DNA from: an uncultured Eubacteriales bacterium
Lineage (GTDB): Bacteria; Bacillota; Clostridia; Oscillospirales; Acutalibacteraceae
Assembly (NCBI GenBank): GCA_900318495.1
Contig: ONLA01000004.1
Coordinates: 50,862-114,861, forward strand
Length of the DNA: 64,000 bases
Direction of reading: 5' to 3'
Below, one piece after another: positions 51,563 through 60,119 of this stretch. Numbering within the stretch: position 1 is the first letter of the stretch; every line of letters begins with the position of its first letter. The notes under the pieces are model-generated. The model saw only the letters and a list, made by a program, of their open reading frames with translations. It had not been told where the DNA came from and searched no databases. Position numbers and translations under genes: made by a program.

Positions 51563-52934
51563 ACCCTGTGTAATTTTTGGTAATCAAACCGTAAATTAAA
51601 ATAAAGCCGAGGAAAACGGGAAGTATGTACCTAAAATACACTCTTAGTCCTTTCCATATTTTCATACCCTTACCGGTGTTAACTTCCTTGATATAATTGT
51701 CAAAGCCCCAGCCGAACCGGGTTGTACAAAAGATAAGGAAAACAAGTGCCCCAACAGGAAGAAGTATATTGCTTACAACAAAATCTTCGGTATCAAGAAC
51801 CCCAAGACCGCCTATAATGTGCAAATCCTTCCAAATGTTGAAGCCGAAAACGCAAGGTAAACACGCAATCAGCATAAACAAACAGTTAATAACCGTTGAC
51901 TTCTTCCGTCCCCAGTTAAAGTTATCCATACAGCTTGAAATATGGTTTTCAAACACCGCTGTAACCGTCGAAAAGCTTGCGAAGCTCATAAATGTGAAGA
52001 ACAGCGTTCCCCAGATGCGGCCTCCCGGCATATGCAGAAAAATATTCGGAAGCGCGAGGAAGATAAGCGACGGGCCTTCGCTTGGCTCAACGCCGTAGCT
52101 GAAGCAGGCAGGAAATATAATAAGCCCGCTCATAATCGCTACAAAGGTATCCAGCGCGGTAATGCGAACAGATTCGCTTAAAAGCGTGTTATCCCTGCTC
52201 ATATAACTTCCGAATATTTCCATTGACGCTATACCGACGCTAAGCGTAAAAAACGCCTGGTTCATAGCAGCGCTGATTACATTTATCCAGCCGATTTCGT
52301 TAACCTTTTCAACGTTGGGAACAAGGTAGAACGCCAGTCCGTCACCCGCTCCGTTTAAGGTCAGGCTGTTCACCGCTAAAACTATGATTAACGCCAGCAA
52401 AGCAATCATCATAAACTTATTAACGCGTTCCAAACCGTTTTTCAGACCTATACTGCACACAAGGAATCCGCCTATAACCATAATTGCAGTGAACAAAAAC
52501 AGCTCCCACGGATTTGAAAGCATATCGTTAAAAATATTTTCCACGGTATTGCCGCCTTTTAAGCCTTCAAACTGCCCTGAAGCAAACTTCCAGCCATAAT
52601 CGACCATCCATCCGGAAACGGTTGAGTAATACATCATAAGCAGATAACAGCCTGCAATACATACCCAGCCGTGAATATGCCATTTGCTCTTTGGCGGTTC
52701 AAGCTTTTTATATGCGCTTACAATACTTTTACGGCTTGCTCTGCCTAAAGCAAGCTCCATAGTTAAAATCGGGATTCCCATAACCGCAAGAAAAAACAGA
52801 TAAATTAAAACAAATATTCCGCCTCCGTTTTGACCTGCCACATACGGAAATTTCCAAACATTTCCGATTCCGATTGCACAGCCGGCGCTTACAAGTATAA
52901 ACCCGAGCCGCGACTTAAAACTTTCTCTCTCCAT
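51561..52934 (-). CDS. Sodium-dependent neurotransmitter:symporter-family (NSS) transporter
   Basis: 457 residues, about 11-12 membrane segments (LeuT fold). 'SRLGFILVSAGCAIGIGNVWKFPYVAGQNGGGIFVLIY' (in pieces) in the first helix is the NSS signature with the Na+/substrate site, then 'GIPILTMELALGRASR'. Imports an amino acid or related amine with Na+; substrate not predictable. ATG 52934 is preferred (AAGGAG six bases upstream); the frame is open six codons further. Transcribed alone. Confidence 0.93.
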   Translation of the reverse strand: MERESFKSRLGFILVSAGCAIGIGNVWKFPYVAGQNGGGIFVLIYLFFLAVMGIPILTMELALGRASRKSIVSAYKKLEPPKSKWHIHGWVCIAGCYLLMMYYSTVSGWMVDYGWKFASGQFEGLKGGNTVENIFNDMLSNPWELFLFTAIMVIGGFLVCSIGLKNGLERVNKFMMIALLALIIVLAVNSLTLNGAGDGLAFYLVPNVEKVNEIGWINVISAAMNQAFFTLSVGIASMEIFGSYMSRDNTLLSESVRITALDTFVAIMSGLIIFPACFSYGVEPSEGPSLIFLALPNIFLHMPGGRIWGTLFFTFMSFASFSTVTAVFENHISSCMDNFNWGRKKSTVINCLFMLIACLPCVFGFNIWKDLHIIGGLGVLDTEDFVVSNILLPVGALVFLIFCTTRFGWGFDNYIKEVNTGKGMKIWKGLRVYFRYILPVFLGFILIYGLITKNYTG

Positions 52935-52997
52935 AAAATGCTCCTTAAACATATTGTTTCTATTATATATGTTTACGAAGCTTTTTTCAATATTTAT

Positions 52998-53693
52998 CTA
53001 CAAGTTTGAACTGTTTTCGAACCTTTTCCTTAATTTTTTCAGCGCTTTGGTTTCGATTCTGCTTACATATGAACGTGAAATATTCATCAGCTTGGCAATT
53101 TCCTTCTGAGTTACAGGTTTTTTGCCGTCAAGTCCGTATCTCATAACTATAATTTTTTTCTCGCGGCCTGTCAGCTCCTCGTTTATAAACTGACCGAGCT
53201 TTTTTATATTCAGCTTTTTGTCAAGGTTATCGAGAATATCGTCATCAACCGCCATAATATCAAGCAAGGTGAGCTGATTTCCGTCTTTATCGGTATCAAT
53301 CGTCTCATTTATCGAAACATCCTGCGCGCTCTTTTTCGCGCTTCTAAAGTGCATAAGTATCTCGTTTTCGATGCACCGGCTTGCATAGGAGCTTAATCTG
53401 ATGTTTTTGTCGGGCCTAAACGTGTTTATCGCTTTAATAAGACCTATTGTTCCGATTGACACCAAATCGTCCTGTTCGGAGCTTACTCCGTAGTATTTCT
53501 TTATGATATGCGCTACAAGACGCAGATTGTGTTCAATTAGTTTATTTTTTGCTTCGGCGTCACCCTGAGCCATTTTTTCAAGATATTCGCGCTCCTTTTT
53601 TTCGGAAAGCGGTTTTGGAAACGAACCGCTTCCGCACACGTGCAGAATAAAAAAGCATACATACTGTCCCAACATTCCCAAAATTTCAAGCAT
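52998..53693 (-). CDS. sigK: Sporulation sigma factor SigK, uninterrupted
   Basis: 231 residues. Late mother-cell sigma factor. A hydrophobic pro-region (1-22, '[19 protein letters not shown]') precedes '[22 protein letters not shown]', the layout of pro-SigK; '[13 protein letters not shown]', '[17 protein letters not shown]', '[15 protein letters not shown]' and region 4 '[26 protein letters not shown]' are complete. Unlike B. subtilis and C. difficile the gene is not split by a skin element here. The SigK-processing genes spoIVFB/bofA are not in the window. GAGGTGG precedes the ATG; divergent from exoA. Confidence 0.93.
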   Translation of the reverse strand: MLEILGMLGQYVCFFILHVCGSGSFPKPLSEKKEREYLEKMAQGDAEAKNKLIEHNLRLVAHIIKKYYGVSSEQDDLVSIGTIGLIKAINTFRPDKNIRLSSYASRCIENEILMHFRSAKKSAQDVSINETIDTDKDGNQLTLLDIMAVDDDILDNLDKKLNIKKLGQFINEELTGREKKIIVMRYGLDGKKPVTQKEIAKLMNISRSYVSRIETKALKKLRKRFENSSNL

Positions 53694-53725
53694 AAAACCA
53701 CCTCAACAAAATGTATTCAAAACAC

Positions 53726-53754
53726 TTGCCAAAAATTCTGTAATCAAGTATACT
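53726..53754 (+). promoter_or_regulatory. Promoter of exoA
   Basis: TTGCCA (53726-53731), 17 bases, TATACT (53749-53754). Confidence 0.55.
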
Positions 53755-53774
53755 TTAATGGAAGGAGTGGAATT

Positions 53775-54533
53775 ATGAAAAAGTTTATTTCATGGAATGT
53801 TAACGGATTGCGCGCGTGTGTAACAAAAGGTTTTATGGATTTCTTTAATGAGATTGACGCGGACATTTTCTGCGTTCAGGAAACAAAGCTTCAACAAGGG
53901 CAAATCGACCTTGATTTACCCGGTTACCATCAGTATTGGAACTACGCCGAGAAAAAGGGTTATTCGGGAACGGCGATGTTTACAAAGGAAGAACCTTTGA
54001 GCGTAGCTTACGGCATAGGAATAGAGGAGCACGACCGCGAGGGCAGGGTTATTACCGCTGAATTTAAAAACTTTTACGCGGTTACCTGTTATACTCCTAA
54101 TTCTCAAAACGAGCTGAAAAGACTTGACTACAGAATGACCTGGGAGGATGCTTTTCTTGGTTACCTCAATAGTCTGAGCGAGAAAAAGCCCGTTGTCCTT
54201 TGCGGCGACCTAAATGTCGCACATACGGAAATTGACCTCAAAAACCCAAAGACAAACCGCAAAAACGCGGGCTTTACGGACGAGGAACGTTCCAAAATGA
54301 CAACTTTGCTTGAAAACGGTTACACCGATACCTTTCGCTATTTTTACCCGGACGCCGAGGGGATTTATTCGTGGTGGTCATACCGTTTCCGCGCAAGAGA
54401 GAAGAACGCCGGATGGCGCATCGACTACTTTATCACTTCAAAAGCAATTGACGATAAGCTTAAAGGAGCCAAAATCCACACTGAAGTTTTCGGTTCCGAT
54501 CATTGTCCCGTTGAGCTTACAGCCGAGTTGTAA
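53775..54533 (+). CDS. exoA: Exodeoxyribonuclease III / AP endonuclease
   Basis: 252 residues. Cuts at abasic sites in base excision repair. '[19 protein letters not shown]', '[14 protein letters not shown]' (metal Glu), '[14 protein letters not shown]'-type loop near 145 (Asp-x-Asn) and 'SDHCPVELT' at the C-terminus are the Xth family motifs. ATG 53775 follows AAGGAG; the frame is open for 45 codons further, but those lie before the promoter and antisense to sigK. Confidence 0.96.
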   Translation: MKKFISWNVNGLRACVTKGFMDFFNEIDADIFCVQETKLQQGQIDLDLPGYHQYWNYAEKKGYSGTAMFTKEEPLSVAYGIGIEEHDREGRVITAEFKNFYAVTCYTPNSQNELKRLDYRMTWEDAFLGYLNSLSEKKPVVLCGDLNVAHTEIDLKNPKTNRKNAGFTDEERSKMTTLLENGYTDTFRYFYPDAEGIYSWWSYRFRAREKNAGWRIDYFITSKAIDDKLKGAKIHTEVFGSDHCPVELTAEL

Positions 54534-54538
54534 ATGTA

Positions 54539-54559
54539 ATACTAATACCTAATAAAAAG
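54539..54559 (-). repeat. Solitary right-end repeat of the MITE-like element
   Basis: ATACTAATACCTAATAAAAA plus G: on the minus strand this is exactly the right end of copies 1 and 3. No left end or interior is nearby. It abuts the exoA terminator. Confidence 0.75.
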
Positions 54560-54593
54560 GTCGGGCAGCAAAGTTGTCCGACCTTGTTTTTTT
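54557..54593. terminator. Terminator between exoA and the flippase-like gene
   Basis: Eleven pairs (54557-54567 with 54575-54585, one G-T), then TTGTTTTTTTAA; also usable for the convergent gene. Confidence 0.85.
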
Positions 54594-55740
54594 AATCCGG
54601 TTCCGCCTTAACAGCAGCCGTATCAATATTTTTTTCAATCGCTTCATCTAATTCTTCTTCAAGCTCCTCTGTGAGCTTTTCTTTTTTATGTCCTTTTGTA
54701 TAATAAGAGAACGGCGCTGTAAGCAGCATTGCTCCGTAGTAAACTATAAATCTCCAAAGAAGGATAGCCGGTAAAATTCGCTTGTCGCCGAAATATCTTC
54801 CGAAGTACATCGAAAAAGCAAGCTCCGCGCCTCCGGAAGCGCCGGGGAGAGGGATAAGATTTGATGTAAACAGTACAAATGACTGAATACATATAAAGTC
54901 GAAAAGATTACCGGGCGGAAGCCCCTGAGCCGCTGCGTTTTTCGGCATATCAAAGGCAAGATAAATGAAGTAGGGCACCGATAAAATCATAAGTACCTGT
55001 ACAAAAACCAGCGCTACAATCACGGCAAACCGTTTCTTATCTGAGGATATAAGCTTATTTGCCTTGTGAAACTGAACAAACTCCTTTTTAAGCCGTCTTA
55101 TTTTTTTCTGAGGCTCTTTTATAAACTTAATTTTTCTTAAAACTTTGCCGGTAAACCGCAAAAGCAAAAATGTAACCTTTGACGAGTAACAAATAATCAA
55201 AAACATTGCCGTTACCAGAACCTGCGTCAAAAATCCGAGAACAATAAAAGCGGATGACCAAAAATTGGTGAAGGATTCCTGAAAAAAGCTAAACTTGGCA
55301 ATTATCGCGAAAATACTTATTGCCATAGTAACATACTGATAAACGATAAATTTTTGCGTCATACAAGCCGAACCAAAGCCGACATTGATGTTCTTCTTTG
55401 ACAAAACGTAAAGCTGCATAGGCTGACCGCCGGTATTCGACGGTGTAATAGCTCCGAAGAACACGCCTACAAACGCCACCTTTACCGCGTCAATCAGCTT
55501 AAAATCCTTGTAACGCATCCGTATATAAATCAGTGTAACAATTGCGTCAACAAACATATTCAAATCAAAAACAACAAGACCGGCAACAGCCCATCCGATT
55601 AAAAAGCTGTCTTTGGATTTAATAAGGTCAATTAAACCGTTTTCAGAAGTCAGGAACTGAATTAAAAGGAAAACAGAAATTCCCACTACAATCAAATTGA
55701 AAATAAAAGTCCCGTTAAACTTCCGCTTTTTTTCTGCCAC
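54592..55740 (-). CDS. LPG synthase-type transmembrane (UPF0104) protein
   Basis: 382 residues with about eight membrane segments. 'GAITPSNTGGQPMQLYVLSKKN' near 95 and 'NLIPLPGASGGAELAFSMYF' near 310 are the two conserved loops of the PF03706 flippase-like domain found in MprF and AglD. There is no aminoacyl-transferase domain, so it may only flip a lipid or polyprenyl intermediate. The start is GTG 55740 (AGGAG eight bases upstream); the frame is open 14 codons further, but those codons lie within the promoter spacer. Acidic C-terminus (ELEEELDEAIEKN). Confidence 0.82.
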   Translation of the reverse strand: MAEKKRKFNGTFIFNLIVVGISVFLLIQFLTSENGLIDLIKSKDSFLIGWAVAGLVVFDLNMFVDAIVTLIYIRMRYKDFKLIDAVKVAFVGVFFGAITPSNTGGQPMQLYVLSKKNINVGFGSACMTQKFIVYQYVTMAISIFAIIAKFSFFQESFTNFWSSAFIVLGFLTQVLVTAMFLIICYSSKVTFLLLRFTGKVLRKIKFIKEPQKKIRRLKKEFVQFHKANKLISSDKKRFAVIVALVFVQVLMILSVPYFIYLAFDMPKNAAAQGLPPGNLFDFICIQSFVLFTSNLIPLPGASGGAELAFSMYFGRYFGDKRILPAILLWRFIVYYGAMLLTAPFSYYTKGHKKEKLTEELEEELDEAIEKNIDTAAVKAEPD

Positions 55741-55770
55741 TAAATCGTCTCCTAAACTACAGATAACTCT

Positions 55771-55799
55771 ATAATATCGCATTTTAGCTATATATTCAA
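55771..55799 (-). promoter_or_regulatory. Promoter of the flippase-like gene
   Basis: Minus strand: TTGAAT (55794-55799), 17 bases, TATTAT (55771-55776). Confidence 0.55.
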
Positions 55800-55907
55800 C
55801 AACAAAAGAGTAACAATTTTGTTTATTTTATTTTAACACATTGCACGCTTTTATCTTGTAAAAAATTGTAGTTTGTGTTAATATAGTTTTAAAGGAAGGT
55901 AAGATAA

Positions 55908-56366
55908 ATGAATTTTCCAAATATATTCAACGGCTTCGGCGTGCTTTTTGCCGCCCTGCTCGTATTGCCGTACGTTTTATATATAAAAACACACAGTTAT
56001 GACAAAACTGTTTTCACAAACCGAGGTATGGTTTATATTGACAGAACCGGCAGATTTTCCAGTGTTTTCTTGATGGCTTTTAATATAGGAGTACTTGAAA
56101 AAGGCTTCACCGAACCCAAAGAGCTTATGGAACGGTTTTGGCTTATAACAACCGCCGTATTGATTGCGGCTTACCTGTTAATGTGGTTTTTATTTATACG
56201 CACAGGCAAAAAAGCGTTTGCTTACGCCGTTATTTTTACTTCCGCCGCCGCTGTAATGTTTACCGGTATTTGTCAGGTTAAAACGCTGCTTTTAACCGCC
56301 GGAATAGTTTATCTTATCGGCGAGCTTTATATGGCTTCAAGATTTTTTTCAAAGAAACAGTTTTGA
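55908..56366 (+). CDS. Small multi-pass membrane protein, unknown
   Basis: 152 residues with four or five membrane segments (about 8-24, 47-63, 78-98, 103-122, 128-142). A short conserved-looking 'NRGMVYIDRTGRFSSVF' follows the first helix. No family recognised. AAGGAAGG precedes ATG 55908, and a TTGTAA...TAATAT pair at about 55856-55884 may be the promoter. It is followed after 27 bases by the CBS-domain gene. Confidence 0.65.
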   Translation: MNFPNIFNGFGVLFAALLVLPYVLYIKTHSYDKTVFTNRGMVYIDRTGRFSSVFLMAFNIGVLEKGFTEPKELMERFWLITTAVLIAAYLLMWFLFIRTGKKAFAYAVIFTSAAAVMFTGICQVKTLLLTAGIVYLIGELYMASRFFSKKQF

Positions 56367-56393
56367 CCTTTATCGGTCGGAAAGGCACATTTT

Positions 56394-56795
56394 ATGAACG
56401 TTTTAATGTTGTTAAAACCAAAGGACACCGTGCAGTATATTTATGAAAGCAATACTCTGCGGCAGGGACTCGAAAAAATGAGAGCGCACAGCTACACGGC
56501 AATTCCCGTTATTACCGGCAACGGACAATATGCCGGAACCGTAAGCGAGGGCGACTTTCTTTATTATCTTGTGGATTTGCGCGAGGGCGAAATAAAAAAC
56601 CAGAAAAAACATCATATCAGTGATATTATCCGCAAAAATTTTAACCCTGCTGTAAGAATTGACGTTACCATGGACGAACTTCTCAAAAGAGCGGTAAACC
56701 AAAACTTTATTCCGGTTACCGACAGCTTGGGAACTTTTATCGGAATTGTAACAAGACAGGATATTATCCGTTATTTTATTGAAAATTCAAAATAA
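56394..56795 (+). CDS. CBS-domain pair protein
   Basis: 133 residues consisting of two CBS repeats ('IYESNTLRQGLEKMRAHSYTAIPVITGNGQYAGTVSEGDFL' in pieces; 'VTMDELLKRAVNQNFIPVTDSLGTFIGIVTRQDII'). Such pairs bind adenosine nucleotides; small stand-alone ones in Gram-positives include c-di-AMP-binding CbpA/CbpB/DarB types. The ligand cannot be told from sequence. The ribosome site is weak (GGTCGGAAAGG). A long hairpin (56806-56856) lies after the stop. Confidence 0.85.
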   Translation: MNVLMLLKPKDTVQYIYESNTLRQGLEKMRAHSYTAIPVITGNGQYAGTVSEGDFLYYLVDLREGEIKNQKKHHISDIIRKNFNPAVRIDVTMDELLKRAVNQNFIPVTDSLGTFIGIVTRQDIIRYFIENSK

Positions 56796-56805
56796 TCAGA
56801 AACCA

Positions 56806-56856
56806 AATTCCTCCTTTGCTTGTGTTATTAGTGAAAGCTAAATCAAAGGAGGAATT
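56806..56856 (+). promoter_or_regulatory. Hairpin that sequesters the Shine-Dalgarno of the dockerin gene
   Basis: Thirteen perfect pairs, AATTCCTCCTTTG (56806-56818) with CAAAGGAGGAATT (56844-56856). The 3' arm is the entire ribosome site of ATG 56861. Loop of 25 bases. May also end the CBS transcript. Confidence 0.7.
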
Positions 56857-56860
56857 ATTT

Positions 56861-57535
56861 ATGAAAAAGCTTTTATCATTAATTACAGCGGCGGTCATAA
56901 CATTGACCGCAATAACTTCAACAGCGTATGCCGCAGAGGAACAGCCTAAATACTTTTCAAGCTTTTGCCGTCAGTACAGCTGGAACAGCGATTATTCCGA
57001 TATTCTTACATACCGGGAATTGTATACTCATTACAATACTCAAAAGGAAGAGGACTGGGTGCTTGTTTACGCGCTGACCAATATGGTTTGTCCTATGGAA
57101 ACCTACGCCGTTTTGGGCGACCGCGTGTTTTATCAGAACAATGTTTATGTTCCGTTTTCGTTCGGTTATGCTGTTTACGACGTCCGCCAAGACAAATTTT
57201 ATGATTTTGTAAACTGCGTAACCGGAGAAACACTTGCGTCAAAAGGGCGGTTCAAGGATATTGAAAAGGTAACCGGCGCGCTTAATCTCGGCGTGGAAAT
57301 AGGGGATATGAACCGTGACGGAAAGTTGACGGTCAAGGACGCAACACAGATTCAAAGATGCCTCGCCGGAACAGTCGATTTCCCTATTGATGATGATTTA
57401 ACATCATATATCCCAAAAACCGAAGCTCTTTCATATGTTTCTGATATAACTCGGGACGGTCAGCGAAACATTTCGGACGCTACCGCGGTACAGCGAAAGA
57501 TTGCGGGGATTATACTAATTCCTGATAGAAAGTAG
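56861..57535 (+). CDS. Secreted dockerin-containing protein with element-derived tail
   Basis: 224 residues. Signal peptide (1-25, ending 'AYA'), a domain of unknown function with many Tyr and Asn (26-140), then a dockerin-like pair: 'DMNRDGKLTVKDATQIQRCLAG' in pieces and 'DITRDGQRNISDATAVQRKIAG'. Dockerins bind cohesins on scaffoldins, so cell-surface or cellulosome-type assembly is likely. The last eight residues (I-L-I-P-D-R-K and stop, 57512-57535) are encoded by the left end of MITE copy 3. GGAGG precedes the ATG but is locked in a hairpin. Confidence 0.85.
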   Translation: MKKLLSLITAAVITLTAITSTAYAAEEQPKYFSSFCRQYSWNSDYSDILTYRELYTHYNTQKEEDWVLVYALTNMVCPMETYAVLGDRVFYQNNVYVPFSFGYAVYDVRQDKFYDFVNCVTGETLASKGRFKDIEKVTGALNLGVEIGDMNRDGKLTVKDATQIQRCLAGTVDFPIDDDLTSYIPKTEALSYVSDITRDGQRNISDATAVQRKIAGIILIPDRK

Positions 57536-57661
57536 ACTTATATTTTGCGAGGATATTTTTCGCAAGACAAGGCGAAGGACGCGGCAAGGCTGGCGCCTTG
57601 CAAGGACGTATTGCGGAAAATAGACCGCAAAGATTGGCTACTTTTTATTAGGTATTAGTAT
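57512..57661 (+). mobile_element. MITE-like element, copy 3 (150 bp, most complete)
   Basis: Left repeat 57512-57535, right repeat about 57638-57661, imperfect inverted repeats. Three interior hairpins: 57545-57550 with 57560-57565; 57584-57590 with 57595-57601; 57611-57616 with 57625-57630. No coding capacity and no transposase nearby. Inserted into the end of the dockerin gene. Confidence 0.85.
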
Positions 57662-57690
57662 TAATTGAATTCCCTGTTAAAATATTTTTC

Positions 57691-57719
57691 TTGATAAAAT
57701 TATTCTTATATGATATAAT
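57691..57719 (+). promoter_or_regulatory. Promoter of the CotH-dockerin gene
   Basis: TTGATA (57691-57696), 17 bases, TATAAT (57714-57719), 30 bases after the element. Confidence 0.75.
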
Positions 57720-57748
57720 TTTAAAAAATATACAAAAGAAGTGATGAT

Positions 57749-59263
57749 GTGCATAAAAGAAAAATGTTCAACAAAAAAATCTTTGCTTTTGTGCTTAGTC
57801 TGGCGGTTATTATACCTGCACTATTCGGCACTGCGCTAACCGTTAACGCCGAAGAAGCAAAGCCTGTAGTTCCTGAAATCCGTGTTACAACGCAAGAAGG
57901 CAACGGCGTTACCCTTGAAAAAGCAGACGGTTATGTTTCAGCTGAAATCAACATCTCAGATACCGAAGGATTCAATCTGAGTGACAGAGTAAATTTCAAA
58001 GTACGCGGCAACACAACCGCTCTTTCGTGGGTTAAGAAAAAAGCCTTTACCTTTAAGTTCGAAAAGAAAAAGGATGTTCTCGGAATGGGCAAGGGCAAAA
58101 AATGGGCGCTTATAGCAAACGCATTTGACCCCACGCTTATGCGTAATTACATAGCCTTTAACACAGCTTATGAGCTCGATATCCCGTTTACATCCAATCA
58201 AAAATATGTTGAGCTTTGGGTAGACAATACATATATGGGCTGCTATGTTCTTTATGAACCTGTTCAGGAAGGAAAGGACAGGGTAGATATAGACATCGAA
58301 AGCAACGACGGCAAAAATGATTTCCTGATTGAATACGAGTATTCAAGAGAAGAAGATGATGTAACATATTTTCTTGCAAACGGTTTAAGGTTTATTTCCA
58401 GCGAACCTGAAACGCCGAATGAAGAACAGCTTGAATATATAAAATCCACAATGACAGACATAACCAACACCCTGAACAACGGCACTCAGGCGGATATCGA
58501 GGAGAAAATTGACATATCGTCTTTTGTAAAGTTTTATTTGCTTAACGAGTATGTAAAAACCTATGATTTTTCAATGAGCTCGGTATATTATTATTACAAA
58601 GACGGCAAGCTTTACGCCGGACCGCCGTGGGATTATGACCTTTCGGCAGGCAACGAATGTGACGGTTTATCTGCAAGATGCACCAATGCCGCGAATCCAA
58701 ACGGTGCTTTCATAAATTCAAACCTCTACCGTTATCTTTACAATAAGGATTGGTTCAAAAAGCTTGTAAAACAGGAATACGAGAAGCACTATGATTATTT
58801 TAAAAGCATCCATTCCGACAACGGACTTATGGACACAATCTATTCTGATTACGGTGATTTGTTCAATCGCAATTACACAGAAGCCGGTTGGTCGGTTTCC
58901 AAATGGTGGATTAACATCCAAAAGAAGCCCCTTGCAACATATAGGGAAAACTATGATTTCTTAAAAAACTGGTACAGTCAAAGAAATGTATGGTTTGAGG
59001 ATTACCTAAAGCCGTTCAGCAGGGACTATATTCTCGGCGACGCCAACAACGACGGCAAGGTCGATATAAGCGATGTAACAATGATACAAAAATATATTGC
59101 CAAGCTGATTGATGAGTCCGACGATACATTTTTGTACAGAGCAATAGTAACAGGACATTCCGGCATTTCCATCGTTGACGCCACATCAATTCAGCGTCAT
59201 TTGTCCAAAGCATCCGATTCAACTGAAATCGGCAAAGATAAAACCGTAATACTTCCGCATTGA
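57749..59263 (+). CDS. CotH-kinase-like protein with dockerin module
   Basis: 504 residues. Signal peptide (about 1-34), a beta-rich start, then CotH-type domain: 'VNFKVRGNTTALSWVKKKAFTFKFEKKKDVLGMGKGKKWALIANAFDPTLMRNY' (in pieces) near 80-140, 'YVLYEPVQEGKDRVDID', and the active Asp loop 'LYAGPPWDYDLSAGN' near 292. CotH proteins are atypical secreted protein kinases; in spore formers they build the coat, and dockerin forms occur in cellulosome-making bacteria. The C-terminus has a dockerin: first repeat 'GDANNDGKVDISDVTMIQKYIA' in pieces is sound, the second ('TGHSGISIVDATSIQRHLS') has lost calcium ligands. Start GTG 57749; GAAGTGAT upstream is weak. Confidence 0.88.
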   Translation: MHKRKMFNKKIFAFVLSLAVIIPALFGTALTVNAEEAKPVVPEIRVTTQEGNGVTLEKADGYVSAEINISDTEGFNLSDRVNFKVRGNTTALSWVKKKAFTFKFEKKKDVLGMGKGKKWALIANAFDPTLMRNYIAFNTAYELDIPFTSNQKYVELWVDNTYMGCYVLYEPVQEGKDRVDIDIESNDGKNDFLIEYEYSREEDDVTYFLANGLRFISSEPETPNEEQLEYIKSTMTDITNTLNNGTQADIEEKIDISSFVKFYLLNEYVKTYDFSMSSVYYYYKDGKLYAGPPWDYDLSAGNECDGLSARCTNAANPNGAFINSNLYRYLYNKDWFKKLVKQEYEKHYDYFKSIHSDNGLMDTIYSDYGDLFNRNYTEAGWSVSKWWINIQKKPLATYRENYDFLKNWYSQRNVWFEDYLKPFSRDYILGDANNDGKVDISDVTMIQKYIAKLIDESDDTFLYRAIVTGHSGISIVDATSIQRHLSKASDSTEIGKDKTVILPH

Positions 59264-59266
59264 AAA

Positions 59267-59294
59267 AACGGCAGACTCGTTTGAGCCTGCCGTT
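59267..59294. terminator. Bidirectional terminator between CotH gene and trxA
   Basis: AACGGCAG-A-CTC pairs with GAG-C-CTGCCGTT around GTTT, with one internal mismatch. Confidence 0.75.
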
Positions 59295-59306
59295 ATTTAT
59301 ATAGGT

Positions 59307-59618
59307 TTATTTATTTGAGTCAATAAAAGCCTGCATATCCGCTGCCTGTTTAAAACCGACAGACCTGTCAACAAGCTGTCCGCCCTTGAAAAATCCCACG
59401 TTCGGAATTGACATAACCTCGTATTGCTCGGCAATATCCTGGTTTTCATCAATGTTAATCTTGAAAAACTCAACGTCGTCGTTGTCTTTTTCGAGCTGTT
59501 CAAGAATAGGGGAAAGCATTTTGCAGGGACCGCACCAATCCGCGTAAAAATCCACCACTACAGGATGCTCCGCGTTTAAAACTCTTTGCTGAAATTCTTC
59601 TTCATATATTTTTTCCAT
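59307..59618 (-). CDS. trxA: Thioredoxin
   Basis: 103 residues. 'PVVVDFYADWCGPCKMLSPILEQLEKD' near 20 with the WCGPC redox site, and 'MSIPNVGFFKGGQLVDRSVGF' with the cis-Pro, are complete. AAAGGAG precedes the ATG. It has its own promoter overlapping the end of the thioesterase gene, so it can be expressed apart from that operon. Confidence 0.97.
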   Translation of the reverse strand: MEKIYEEEFQQRVLNAEHPVVVDFYADWCGPCKMLSPILEQLEKDNDDVEFFKINIDENQDIAEQYEVMSIPNVGFFKGGQLVDRSVGFKQAADMQAFIDSNK

Positions 59619-59660
59619 TTTCTTAGCACTCCTTTATTTTTAGTATTTCGCTTTTTTCAC

Positions 59661-59689
59661 AGTATATCACAACATATAATATATTTCAA
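59661..59689 (-). promoter_or_regulatory. Promoter of trxA
   Basis: Minus strand: TTGAAA (59684-59689), 17 bases, TATACT (59661-59666). Confidence 0.65.
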
Positions 59690-59692
59690 TCT

Positions 59693-60112
59693 TTATTGTG
59701 AAATATTTTCCTTTAATTTGGCATAGTATTCGGGAAATTTATGTCTTAAGCTTATGGGCTTAAATTCACTGTTAACAAAGCAGTGCTGTGTGTGACCGGT
59801 TGACGCTGTTTCGCCGCTGCCGGTAAACCTTGCGGTGTACTGAAACTCCATAACCGCGCCGGTAAATTTGGTAAGCCTAACCTCGATTTCAACCTCATCC
59901 TCAAACCGAATGGGCTTGCGGTATTTTGCGTACGCGTCAACGTTCGGAATAATTATACCGTAACGCTCCATTTCCCTTACATCACAGCCTATATTTCTCA
60001 TAAAGAATATTCTTGCTTCTTCAAAGTAACGGATATGGTTAGAGTGATGAACAATGCCCATCATATCGGTTTCATAATAATTTGCCTTGCGTATGTATTT
60101 GTTTTTTTCCAT
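59693..60112 (-). CDS. Acyl-CoA/ACP thioesterase, YbgC/FadM (4HBT) type
   Basis: 139 residues, hot-dog fold. 'ETDMMGIVHHSNHIRYFEEARIFFMRN' (in pieces) with the catalytic Asp is the 4HBT signature; 'KYRKPIRFEDEVEIEVRLTKFTG' follows. Hydrolyses acyl thioesters. ATG 60112 is chosen because TAAGG precedes it; the open frame runs ten codons further into the ligase gene. Last gene of the fabF-ligase-thioesterase operon, seven bases after the ligase stop. Confidence 0.9.
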   Translation of the reverse strand: MEKNKYIRKANYYETDMMGIVHHSNHIRYFEEARIFFMRNIGCDVREMERYGIIIPNVDAYAKYRKPIRFEDEVEIEVRLTKFTGAVMEFQYTARFTGSGETASTGHTQHCFVNSEFKPISLRHKFPEYYAKLKENISQ

Positions 60113-60119
60113 TATTACC

